Shown in pieces: positions 7,929 to 15,979 of a DNA stretch of 64,000 nucleotides. Under the pieces are notes generated by a model, which was not told the DNA's origin, did no database searches, and saw nothing but the letters and a program-made list of their open reading frames with translations. The position numbers and the translations under genes were made by a program. The number at the start of each line of letters is the position of its first letter. Position 1 is the stretch's first letter. This DNA is from VRUE01 sp040508545 (GTDB lineage Bacteria > Actinomycetota > Thermoleophilia > Solirubrobacterales > 70-9), in the NCBI GenBank assembly GCA_040508545.1, contig JBEVMR010000116.1, forward strand, positions 1 to 64,000. The letters are read 5' to 3'.

Positions 7929-9524
7929 TTGCCTGCCTCCGACACCCACCACGAGCGGCCCGTCTTCGAGCGGGCGCTGGCGATTGCGCGTCGCAATCTC
8001 CTGCTGATCGCTATCTGCCTGATCACGGTCCCCGCCGTGGCGCTCCTCTACTCGCTGGTGCAGACCAAGCAGTACACGGCCTCCGCCTCGCTGCTGTTCG
8101 GCAGCCAGAGCCTCGAAGCCAAACTGTTCGGCTTCGAACCCTCGGGGGACTCGCAGCGGGAAACGGCCACCAACCTCAAACTCGTCTCCGCCGACCAGGT
8201 CTCCGTTCGCACCTCGCAGGCGCTGGACATCCCAGGGCTGACGCCCAGCGCCGTCAACAACGCGGTCGAAGTCACCCCCGAAGGAGAATCGGAACTGATC
8301 GCGATCGAAGCAACCGACGAGGACCCAGCGCTGGCAACCGAGATCGCCAACGAGTTCGCCCGCCAGTACATCAGCTATAGCCGCGACGAAGCGATAGCCA
8401 AAATCGAGGCGACCAAGGCGCCGATCGAAGCTCAGCTCGAAGAAATCCCGCCGGCCGACAGCGAAGGCGCCTCGGCGGAAGTGCTGGAGCAGAAGATCAG
8501 GCAGCTGGACGCGCTCGAAGCAATCCAGACGGGCAAAGCCGAACTCGCTCAGCCCGCGATCGAACCCTCCTCCCCCTCCTCGCCTCGCACGAGCCGCAAC
8601 GTGGCCCTCGGCATCGTGCTCGGCCTGCTGCTCGGCATCGGCCTGGCGGTCGGGCGCGAGCAGTTCGACCGCAGCCTCAGGGACCTCGACGACATCGACG
8701 AGATCCTCCGCCTACCGATACTCGGCACGATCCCGCGCAGCCGCGCGATCGCCGAGCGTGGCGCCGGCGCCGAACTGACCCCCACCGGCGCCGAGGGCGA
8801 GGCGTTCCGCATGCTGCGCGCCAGCCTCCATTACTTCAACGTCGACCGCACCGTCACTTCGATCCTGATCACCTCCGCCGCAGCTCAGGACGGCAAGACC
8901 ACGGTCGCCTGGAACCTCGCCCTGGCCGAGGCGCGGGCCGGAACCAGGATCCTCTACATCGAGGCGGACCTGCGGCGGCCGTCGCTGGCCAACGCCCTCC
9001 GGATCAGCGACGACGACGGCGTCAGCCTCGTCCTGGCTGGGATCAGCCAGCCGGCGGGCGCGATGCGGACCATCGACGGGGTCGACGTGCTGACCGCGGG
9101 CCCACTGCCGCCGAACCCGGCCGAGCTGATCGAGTCGAAACGGATGAGCGAGCTCTTGAAGTGGGCCGAAAACGAGTACGACCGGGTGATCGTCGACACG
9201 CCGCCCTCGGCCGTGGTCGCGGACGCGGTGCCCCTCTTCAGCCTGATCGGCGGAATCGCCATCGTCGTGAGGCTGCAGAAGAGCCCGCGCGAGCCGCTCG
9301 AACAGCTCAAAGACCAGCTCGTCAACACCAGCGCCCCGGTGCTCGGAATCGTCGTCAACGGGATCGAGGGAGCCACCGACAGCACCTACTACCGAGGCCA
9401 AACGGCGACCGGCCCGTTTGCGGCAAACGGGCCCAGCGCTCAGCAGGAAATCAACACCGACTCACCTTCCCCCTCCGGCGGGAAGAGCGAGGGCACGCCC
9501 CGCTCACCCGAGCACCAGGCTTAA
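7929..9524 (+). CDS. Wzz-type chain-length regulator fused to a BY-kinase-like ATPase
   Basis: A 531-residue inner-membrane protein controlling exopolysaccharide chain length and export. Wzz domain: membrane segments at about residues 19-40 and 218-236, with a periplasmic coiled region between. Cytoplasmic ATPase domain (about 255-500): Walker A as SAAAQDGKTT (about 313), Walker A' ILYIEADLRRP (about 341), Walker B RVIVDTPPS (about 418). The tail has only a TYY pair instead of the usual tyrosine cluster, so autophosphorylation may be limited or absent. A stop codon lies immediately upstream in frame, so TTG 7929 is the earliest possible start. No clear Shine-Dalgarno sequence. It lies between the initiating transferase and the WecG-type gene. 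Confidence 0.88.
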   Translation: MPASDTHHERPVFERALAIARRNLLLIAICLITVPAVALLYSLVQTKQYTASASLLFGSQSLEAKLFGFEPSGDSQRETATNLKLVSADQVSVRTSQALDIPGLTPSAVNNAVEVTPEGESELIAIEATDEDPALATEIANEFARQYISYSRDEAIAKIEATKAPIEAQLEEIPPADSEGASAEVLEQKIRQLDALEAIQTGKAELAQPAIEPSSPSSPRTSRNVALGIVLGLLLGIGLAVGREQFDRSLRDLDDIDEILRLPILGTIPRSRAIAERGAGAELTPTGAEGEAFRMLRASLHYFNVDRTVTSILITSAAAQDGKTTVAWNLALAEARAGTRILYIEADLRRPSLANALRISDDDGVSLVLAGISQPAGAMRTIDGVDVLTAGPLPPNPAELIESKRMSELLKWAENEYDRVIVDTPPSAVVADAVPLFSLIGGIAIVVRLQKSPREPLEQLKDQLVNTSAPVLGIVVNGIEGATDSTYYRGQTATGPFAANGPSAQQEINTDSPSPSGGKSEGTPRSPEHQA

Positions 9525-9538
9525 CCCGGGGCTCGACC

Positions 9539-10375
9539 ATGGGCCACGGAGAGGACCGGCGAGCCGCAAGTCGAGTGGAAGTGCTGAGCTGTCCGCTGGA
9601 CAGCGTGACGATGGACGAGGCGGTTGCGAGGTGCGAGCAGGCGATCGAGTCACGCGGCTACCTGCAGCACATGAGCATCAACGCCGCCAAGCTGGTCGCC
9701 CTCCGCGACGACCCCGCGATGCGCGACGCGATCACGCCCTGCGGCCTGATCACCGCCGACGGGCAGAGCGTCGTCTGGGCGGCGCGGGTGCTCGGCGCGG
9801 GGCTACCCGAACGGGTCGCCGGCATCGACCTGATGATGCGCATGCTGGAGACCGCAAATGCCAAGGGCTATGGCGTCTACGTGCTCGGAGCTCGGCGCGA
9901 GGTGCTCGATACCGCGCTCGAGCGGTTGCGCGAGCGCTTCCCGGCCTTGAGGGTGGTGGGGTCCCGCGACGGCTACTACGCCGATGCCGAGGCAGCCATC
10001 GTCAGCGAGGAGATCCGCGGCTCCGGGGCCGACATGCTCTTCGTCGCGATGAGCTCGCCGCGCAAGGAGTACTTCCTCGGCGAGCAGGGCGACTCGCTGG
10101 GCGTGCCTTTCACGATGGGCGTGGGTGGCTCGATCGACGTGGTCGCCGGCCTGACCCGCCGGGCGCCGCGCCTGCTGCAACGAGCCGGGCTCGAGTGGGC
10201 CTACCGCCTGGCCCAGGAGCCGCGCCGCCTGGCCCGCCGCTACCTGACGACCAACGTCCGCTTCGCGGCGATGGTCCTGCGGGCGCTGATCACTCGGCGT
10301 GGGAGTGCGGTCGTTTACCCAGCGCGCGGCGAACCATCGGCCGCAGCTGCGAAAAGAGGGTCGAGCGGCCCGTAG
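9539..10375 (+). CDS. WecG/TagA/CpsF-family glycosyltransferase
   Basis: A 278-residue GT26-family enzyme that typically adds an N-acetylmannosamine(-uronate) or related sugar to the lipid-linked acceptor. Family signatures: early HMSINAAKLVALRDDPAM, then ITADGQSVVWAARVLG, the RVAGIDLMMRM block, and MSSPRKEYF near residue 165. I start at ATG 9539, 14 bases after the Wzz/kinase stop; the frame is open further upstream but inside the previous gene. The last 86 bases (a variable low-complexity tail) overlap the 3' end of the convergent deacetylase gene. Amino-sugar use would fit the UDP-sugar dehydrogenase at 20121, but the donor is unproven. Confidence 0.88.
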   Translation: MGHGEDRRAASRVEVLSCPLDSVTMDEAVARCEQAIESRGYLQHMSINAAKLVALRDDPAMRDAITPCGLITADGQSVVWAARVLGAGLPERVAGIDLMMRMLETANAKGYGVYVLGARREVLDTALERLRERFPALRVVGSRDGYYADAEAAIVSEEIRGSGADMLFVAMSSPRKEYFLGEQGDSLGVPFTMGVGGSIDVVAGLTRRAPRLLQRAGLEWAYRLAQEPRRLARRYLTTNVRFAAMVLRALITRRGSAVVYPARGEPSAAAAKRGSSGP

Positions 10376-11135
10376 CGCTGAGCTTGGCCCGGAAGCGCCA
10401 GGGGGTGTCACGATCGTCGATCGTCACCCGCGGGATCGAGAGCGCCGTGGCGGTCGCCTGCCCGCCGAAGGGCAGGGTGAAGGCGAAGGAGTAGCCGCTC
10501 GCCGCAGCAGCGGCGGCAACTCGCTCGTCCCAGGCGCCGAAGGGATAGGCGAGCAGCTCGCAGCGCCCGAGGCGGGCCTCGATCAGCCGCCGCGAGTCGA
10601 GCAGCTCCTGGGCGAGCTCCTCGTCGGAGAGGGCGGTGAGGCGAGGGTGCGACACCGTGTGGCTGCCGACGTCCCAGCCAGCCTCGACAAGCTGCTCCAG
10701 CATCGCCCAGTCCATCGAGCGCATCAGCGCCGGCCGGCGGGACGCCTCGCCGGCGACCTCGGGCCAGTCGAGCGGCGCGCCGCTGTCGAGGTGGGCCGGG
10801 AGGACGAACACCATCCCGGTCAGCGCCCGCTCGGACATCAGGGGCAGCGCCGTCGTCACGGTGTCGGCGAAGCCGTCGTCGAAGGTGACGAACGCGTGGC
10901 GGCCGGCGAGCCGCTCGCCGGCGGCGATCCGCCGTAGCGTCGCGGCAGTGCCGCTGCGGAAGCCGCCGGCGCGCAGCAGGTCGAGCTGGCGCTCGAAGGT
11001 CCCCGGCCGCAGCGAGAGGTAGGGCGGCCCGTCCTCGGTGACCGAGTGGTAGCCGAGGAAGACGCAGTTCCGCCGTCGCCCGCGCAACGGCGAGCGGCGG
11101 GAGACCGCCTCGTCTTCGGCAGAGGCGGAGATCAT
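10290..11135 (-). CDS. NodB-type polysaccharide deacetylase
   Basis: A 281-residue carbohydrate esterase 4-like enzyme that removes N- or O-acetyl groups from sugars. NodB motifs are visible: TFDDGF (the paired Asp that bind metal and base) near residue 82, SHTVSHPRL (the metal-binding His pair) near 158, and a YPFG motif near 196. No signal peptide is evident, so it may act on lipid-linked intermediates in the cytoplasm or be exported without a classical signal. Last gene of a four-gene minus-strand operon; its ATG overlaps the upstream glycosyltransferase stop by 4 bases. Its 3' end overlaps the convergent WecG-type gene by 86 bases. Confidence 0.87.
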   Translation of the reverse strand: MISASAEDEAVSRRSPLRGRRRNCVFLGYHSVTEDGPPYLSLRPGTFERQLDLLRAGGFRSGTAATLRRIAAGERLAGRHAFVTFDDGFADTVTTALPLMSERALTGMVFVLPAHLDSGAPLDWPEVAGEASRRPALMRSMDWAMLEQLVEAGWDVGSHTVSHPRLTALSDEELAQELLDSRRLIEARLGRCELLAYPFGAWDERVAAAAAASGYSFAFTLPFGGQATATALSIPRVTIDDRDTPWRFRAKLSATGRSTLFSQLRPMVRRALGKRPHSHAE

Positions 11136-12202
11136 GCGACCAGCTCCCGGTAGAGGGAATCAAGGCGGCCGCAGACCTCGTCCTCGTTGAGGGAGAGGGC
11201 GCGGCGGCGCGCAGCCCTTCCCAGTCGCCACGCCTCCTCGGGGTCGCCGACCATCTGCCGGATCGCCTCGGCGAGAGCCTCTGGGTCGCCGGGCGGGACA
11301 ATCCGCGCCTCCACCCCGTCGCTGACCACGTCGGGCACGCCGCCGACGCGGGTAGCGACGATCGGCCGGCCCCAGGCCATCGCCTCGAGCATCGCGACGG
11401 GCAAGCCCTCCGATAGCGACGGCAGGACGAAGAGGGCGCAGCGTTCGAGCGCTGCCCGCTTGCCCTCCTCGTCGAGCCAACCGACCCAGCGGACGTTCTG
11501 CGAGCGCTCCGAGAGGGCGAGCAGGGCGGGCGAGGGATCCCCCGGCCCGGCGAGCTCGAAGACGGCGTCCCCGATCTCGTCCGCGCAGAGCTCGAGCGCC
11601 GAGACCAGGGCCTCTCCCCCCTTGATCGGGTTGGCGAAGCCACCGAGGAAGAGGACGTGGCAGTCCGGGGCAGCACGGTCGGCCAGCGCCGCGTCGACGT
11701 CCGGCGCGGCGTTGGGGATGACGACGACGTCACGCGCCCCCAAGCCGCGTTCCATCGACCTGGCGCTCTCGCTGGAGACCGCGAGGACGCCGTTGGCCGC
11801 TCTCAGCGCCCGCCGGAAGAAGAGCCGCCGCAGCGGATCGAGGGCGGCGGCGAAGGCATCGATGTCGCCGGGGCCGGCGTGCACGTGCAGGATCACCGGC
11901 CGCCGCAGCAACTTGACCAGGAATACGCAGATCGACTTGCGGTAGAGGCTGCCGCGCACCGCCGTGTGGACGTGCACGATGCGCTTGCCGGGACGCAGGC
12001 ACCAGACCGCCAGCGAGATCAGGGCGCTGCAGAAGACCCAGAGCCGCGCGGCCGGCTGGAAGCCGCGCCAGGTGACGATTGGCTCCAGGCGGTGGCGCTG
12101 GGCCAGGGGCGAGTCGAGCAGGTCCCGCGTGACGGCGGCCATCCCCCCTTTTCCAGAGGGGTCAGGGCCGACCTGTGCGACGCGGATCTCGGCGGCGCTC
12201 AT
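11132..12202 (-). CDS. Family 4 glycosyltransferase
   Basis: A 356-residue GT-B fold glycosyltransferase. The N-terminal glycine-rich loop PSGKGGMAAVTRDLL positions the acceptor or donor. The C-terminal half has the group 1 signature with SLSEGLPVAMLEAMAWGRPIVATRVGGVPDVV, containing the conserved E-x7-E pair that binds the nucleotide sugar. A hydrophobic segment near residue 55-70 suggests membrane association. Both ends overlap their neighbours by 4 bases (13199-type ATGA coupling: 12199-12202 and 11132-11135), so it is translated with the polymerase and deacetylase genes. Predicted role: extension of the lipid-linked repeat unit. Sugar specificity unknown. Confidence 0.9.
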   Translation of the reverse strand: MSAAEIRVAQVGPDPSGKGGMAAVTRDLLDSPLAQRHRLEPIVTWRGFQPAARLWVFCSALISLAVWCLRPGKRIVHVHTAVRGSLYRKSICVFLVKLLRRPVILHVHAGPGDIDAFAAALDPLRRLFFRRALRAANGVLAVSSESARSMERGLGARDVVVIPNAAPDVDAALADRAAPDCHVLFLGGFANPIKGGEALVSALELCADEIGDAVFELAGPGDPSPALLALSERSQNVRWVGWLDEEGKRAALERCALFVLPSLSEGLPVAMLEAMAWGRPIVATRVGGVPDVVSDGVEARIVPPGDPEALAEAIRQMVGDPEEAWRLGRAARRRALSLNEDEVCGRLDSLYRELVA

Positions 12203-13473
12203 GCCGCCGCTTCGGGCGGCGGTTCAGGCGGCGGCCGGCAGGCGGCGGCGAAGGCGAGGCCAAGCGCCGTCGGCGCCACGTACTCGATCGACCCGTTGAC
12301 CACCGAGTAGACGATCAGCGGCACGAGCAGGATGTTCTCCAGCGGCGAACGCAGCAAGGCGACCCAGAGCAGAAACCAGCAGGCGAAACCGATGACGCCG
12401 AGCTGCACCCCGACCTCGATCAGGTCGGAGTGGCCGATGAAGACCTTGCCGAGTTCCTTCAGCTCGTTCTCTTCGACCGAGCGCAGCCCGGTCCCGAATA
12501 ACCACTCCTGGGGACCGCCGTTCCACCATGGCCCGGCCGCCGCTTTCCAGATTTCACCGCGCCCCGAGCCGGCCGTGGAGAGCGAGCTCTCCTGTTTGGA
12601 CTCCTGGTCGAAGCGGTTCTGGACCACCTGGATGCCGCCGCCGGCGATCGCCAGGACCAGGATCGCGCCGACGGTGGCGATCGCGCGCCGGTCGAGCTTC
12701 GAGCGCAGGACGAAGATCAGAACGACGACGAGCAGCGCGAGCAGCGCCGAGCGGACGCCGGTGAGCAAGGCAGGCACAGCGCCGAGAGCGAAGAACCCCG
12801 CCTGGACGAGGATCTTCTTGCTGGAGACGAGGCCGGCAGCGGCGATGACGACGAAGGTCAACGCCATCTCGTGGAGGATCTCGCGGCCGTAGCCGAGTTT
12901 CTCGCCGACGTCGTACTTGGTCCCTTCCTGGCCAAGACCAGCACTGACTATGCCCAGGTGGACCACCATCGCCGCCATACAGCTGGCGAGGATCACGTTG
13001 CGGGCTTTCGGCAGCTCCTCCTGGCCGCGCTCGCTCAGCACCGCCAGGCAGATCGCGGGAAAGATCAGGAACTTGGCGAACTGGATGAACTGGTCGTACT
13101 CGGTCGCGAGAACCACGTTGAGGCCGAGGACCACGATGAACAGCACCGCGGTGATCGGGCCGAGCAGGCGCCGGTAGTGCAACGGCACCGCCACCCAGAG
13201 CATCGCCCCAGCCGCCATGGCAGCGACGAAGGTCTTCAGCAGCGACGGCATCAGGGCGTCGAAGATGACCAGCCAGGGCAGCGCCGCCAGGGTCACCTCG
13301 ACGATTCCAAGTCTGGTCAGGCGGATGGCGAGAACGGCGCCGCAGACGAGCGCAACGAGGCCGATTCCGGCGGGCGGCGCTTTGGCAACGAGCGCTCCCG
13401 CCATCGCCGCCATCGCGGCAGCGACCAGGTAGATCGGCTCGAATCGCGGCGGCGAGCTCAGTCGCGCGATCAC
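12199..13473 (-). CDS. Wzy/O-antigen ligase-like membrane polymerase
   Basis: A 424-residue integral membrane protein with about 10-12 hydrophobic helices and one large loop in the C-terminal half (about residues 280-350) holding GRGEIWKAA, LFGTGLRSVEEN and GHSDLIEVGVQLG. A loop with R-x-x-x-W and a later H-(S/N)-x-x-(I/L) motif is typical of the Wzy_C/WaaL family that joins polyprenyl-linked repeat units. The motif and its position between two glycosyltransferase genes support a Wzy-dependent polymerase. Four-base overlaps on both sides tie it into the operon. A second protein of this superfamily is encoded at 40020-41969. Confidence 0.85.
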   Translation of the reverse strand: MIARLSSPPRFEPIYLVAAAMAAMAGALVAKAPPAGIGLVALVCGAVLAIRLTRLGIVEVTLAALPWLVIFDALMPSLLKTFVAAMAAGAMLWVAVPLHYRRLLGPITAVLFIVVLGLNVVLATEYDQFIQFAKFLIFPAICLAVLSERGQEELPKARNVILASCMAAMVVHLGIVSAGLGQEGTKYDVGEKLGYGREILHEMALTFVVIAAAGLVSSKKILVQAGFFALGAVPALLTGVRSALLALLVVVLIFVLRSKLDRRAIATVGAILVLAIAGGGIQVVQNRFDQESKQESSLSTAGSGRGEIWKAAAGPWWNGGPQEWLFGTGLRSVEENELKELGKVFIGHSDLIEVGVQLGVIGFACWFLLWVALLRSPLENILLVPLIVYSVVNGSIEYVAPTALGLAFAAACRPPPEPPPEAAA

Positions 13474-14639
13474 GCCCCACCCACGCGCTCTCCGACGAAC
13501 TCACCGATCTGCTCGGCCACGCGGGGCCAGGCCTCCTCCGCGGGAGGTGCCAGCTCAGCCGCGCTCCAGCCGCGCTCCAGGTGCTGCCAGAGGCGCTCAG
13601 CCCCCTCGGGGTCGTCTTTGGCAAGGGCCAGCCAGGCTGGGCGGCCGCCGACGTACTCAGCCAGCGCGTCGTCGCTCTCCCGCTCACTCAGGGCGAGACG
13701 TGGGATCGGCAGCGTCATGTACTGGATCGCCTTGCTCGGCAGCTGCCCGGTCAGCCAATTGCCGACCACGATCGCGACGTCGTGCTCCGAGGCACTGGCT
13801 AAAACCTCGGCCCACGGCTGGGCCGGGCGAAACTCGACCTCGACCGACGACGGCGCCCGCGCCAGCATCCCGGCATGGTCGTCGCCGTACTGGGTGAAGG
13901 TGATCGACTTCCAGCGCCCGCTCGCGGCCAGCCTCTCGAGCAGCTTGCTGACGTCGACCCGGACGAAGGTCAGCATCCCGTAGTGGACGATCCGCAGGTG
14001 GTCGGGGTCACGCTCCCCGGTGCGGGCCGGTGCGGCAGCGCCCTCGGGAATCGGGTCATAGCCGTTGGGGCGGACCAGGATCGGCAGGGCGGGAAAGTGA
14101 GACGCGATCACGTCGGCCTGCTGCCTGGTGGTGACGACCGCTCCTGCCGCCCCGCTCCAGATCGCCCCCTCGGACCGGCGGCCGCGGTACTTCGCGAGGA
14201 GCCGGGTGTCGGTCCCCGGCGACGTCAACACCCAGGGATCGCCGGCATCGACCACATACGGAAGCCCGGCATGGCGGAGGCGGCGGGCGGCGTAGGTGAC
14301 GGGCGACCAGGGGTAGGCGATCAACAAGCCGCCCTCGACCTGCGGCTGCCAGCGACCGAGCCGTCGCATGCTCCAGGGCTCCCATTTGTCGAGCAGCGTC
14401 GTGCGGACGGCGTCGCCCGCGAGGCGGCGCCAGGGGGGGCTGCCGTTGCCCGACGCCGCGCCGTGGGCGGGCTCTTGAGCGGGCAGAGCTGTCAGCTCCA
14501 CGTCCCAGTCCTGCTCCAGGTGCTCGACCACCCAGTGCGTGCGCTGGCCTCGCGGCGTCAGCTTTTTCAGCCCATAACCAGAGACGACCGCGAGGCGGCG
14601 ATCGCCAAGCGTCGATCGTTGAGGATTCGCTGACTCCAT
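13470..14639 (-). CDS. Glycosyltransferase (GT-B, family 4-like)
   Basis: A 389-residue predicted glycosyltransferase, first gene of the minus-strand operon. It begins with VVSGYGLKKLTPRGQRTHWVVEHL, an acceptor-side Rossmann start, continues with LIAYPWSPVTYAARRL and VDAGDPWVL, and its C-terminal half has RIVHYGMLTF and a donor-side region ending QLPSKAIQYMTLPIPRLAL, where classical enzymes have P-S-K/E-x7-E. The canonical E-x7-E motif is not clear, so this is a divergent member. A TACCCT -10-like box lies about 20 bases before the ATG, giving a short leader. It faces the flippase gene across 65 bp. Confidence 0.75.
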   Translation of the reverse strand: MESANPQRSTLGDRRLAVVSGYGLKKLTPRGQRTHWVVEHLEQDWDVELTALPAQEPAHGAASGNGSPPWRRLAGDAVRTTLLDKWEPWSMRRLGRWQPQVEGGLLIAYPWSPVTYAARRLRHAGLPYVVDAGDPWVLTSPGTDTRLLAKYRGRRSEGAIWSGAAGAVVTTRQQADVIASHFPALPILVRPNGYDPIPEGAAAPARTGERDPDHLRIVHYGMLTFVRVDVSKLLERLAASGRWKSITFTQYGDDHAGMLARAPSSVEVEFRPAQPWAEVLASASEHDVAIVVGNWLTGQLPSKAIQYMTLPIPRLALSERESDDALAEYVGGRPAWLALAKDDPEGAERLWQHLERGWSAAELAPPAEEAWPRVAEQIGEFVGERVGGA

Positions 14640-14704
14640 GGTGGCGCCGGGGCCGAGAGAGGGTAGACCATGATGCGCCGCCAGCCGGACGATACTTACC
14701 GGCC

Positions 14705-15979
14705 GTGAAGGGCCTTTCCAGATTCAAACGAGGCTTTGCCTCGACCTTTGCCCTCGATGTCGTGTCGCGCGGGCTCAGCGCCCTGACGCTGATCCTGCTG
14801 CTGCGCGCGCTCTCGGTGGAGAACTTCGCCTTCATCGTGCTGCTGCTCAACGTCGGCCAGTTCCTCGGCAGCGCCGCGACCGGGGGCATCCGCCTGCGCT
14901 ACACCCGGCTCGAGGCGGAGCGGGTCTCCCGCGGCGACGAGGAGCCCTCGGCCTTCCACGCGACCATGCGCAGCGGCACCGGCCTGATCCTCGCCGCCGG
15001 GATTCTCGGCATCGCCGGGGCGTCCGTGCTCGGCGTCGGCAGCGGCAGCGAACGACTTGCCTTCGTCGCGATCGCCACGGCCTACACGCTAGGCAGCGCC
15101 AGCATCGAAATGGTGGTCTTCCACTACCAGGCCCAGCTCGCCTTCACCCGTGCCGGCCTGCTGCAGGTGGCGCGCAGCGCGGTGCAGCTGGTCGTCGCCG
15201 TGGCGGCGACGGCTGGCCTGCTCGAGTCGGGCGAGGTGATCGGGCTCTACTTTGCCGTCGCGGTTGGCCTGATCGCGCTTATCACCGCCGTGCCGCTTGC
15301 CCGCGCGACCCGAGGCGCCACCCGCGGCCTCGAGGGCCGCTTCGGCTTCGGGCGCGAGACTGCGGCGCTGACCCTCTACTCGATGGCCTCCGCGGGCTGG
15401 GCCTATCTCGATCTCTTCATCGTGGCGGCGCTGCTGGGCGACGTCGCGGTCGCCGCCTACGGCGCAGCGCTGCGCTACGTCTCGATCGTCCTCGGCCCCG
15501 TGCCGGCGATGGTGTCCGTGCTGCGCGTGCGAACCGCCCAGCGCGACATGGTCGACTCCGACGAGGCCCAGATCGCGATGATGAAGCGCTGGGCGCGGCA
15601 GGCGGGGCCGCCGACCTTTGCGATCCTCGCCGTGGCCGCGATCGTGGCGATCTGGGCGATCCCGCTAGTCGACGGCGGTCGCTACCCGGACTCGGTGCCG
15701 ATCTTCCAGGTGCTGCTGGTGACCGCGTTCGCGCAGCTGCTTACCCTGCCCAACTCGAGCCTCTTGATCGCGCAGGAGCGCTACACCTCGCTCGCCTGGG
15801 TCAACACCGCCGCGGTCGCGCTGAACGTGGTCGCGGCGACGATCGCCGCCGAGCTCTTCGGCGTGATCGGGATCGCGGTCGCCGGGGCCCTGGTCACGAT
15901 CGGCCAGGTGTCCACTGTCACCTTCCTCGCCGCCAACCCTCCGCAACGAGACGATGAGCAAGCTACGGCGCCTGCGTGA
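14705..15979 (+). CDS. Wzx-type polysaccharide flippase (MOP superfamily)
   Basis: A 424-residue membrane protein with about 12 hydrophobic segments and the MOP/PST N-terminus (RGLSALTLILLLRALSVENFAFIVLLLNVG). Members flip the lipid-linked repeat unit to the outer leaflet. The GTG start is preceded by GATACT 8 bases upstream, a weak leaderless-type -10 box, and no Shine-Dalgarno sequence. Its last 26 bases overlap the start of the heparinase-like gene in another frame, so the two are probably co-translated. With the initiating transferase (6390) and polymerase (12199) it completes a Wzx/Wzy export pathway. Confidence 0.88.
   Translation: MKGLSRFKRGFASTFALDVVSRGLSALTLILLLRALSVENFAFIVLLLNVGQFLGSAATGGIRLRYTRLEAERVSRGDEEPSAFHATMRSGTGLILAAGILGIAGASVLGVGSGSERLAFVAIATAYTLGSASIEMVVFHYQAQLAFTRAGLLQVARSAVQLVVAVAATAGLLESGEVIGLYFAVAVGLIALITAVPLARATRGATRGLEGRFGFGRETAALTLYSMASAGWAYLDLFIVAALLGDVAVAAYGAALRYVSIVLGPVPAMVSVLRVRTAQRDMVDSDEAQIAMMKRWARQAGPPTFAILAVAAIVAIWAIPLVDGGRYPDSVPIFQVLLVTAFAQLLTLPNSSLLIAQERYTSLAWVNTAAVALNVVAATIAAELFGVIGIAVAGALVTIGQVSTVTFLAANPPQRDDEQATAPA

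Noticed and set aside
7929..9524. Fully active BY-kinase
   Set aside because: The usual C-terminal tyrosine cluster is reduced to TYY, so I claim only a kinase-like ATPase.
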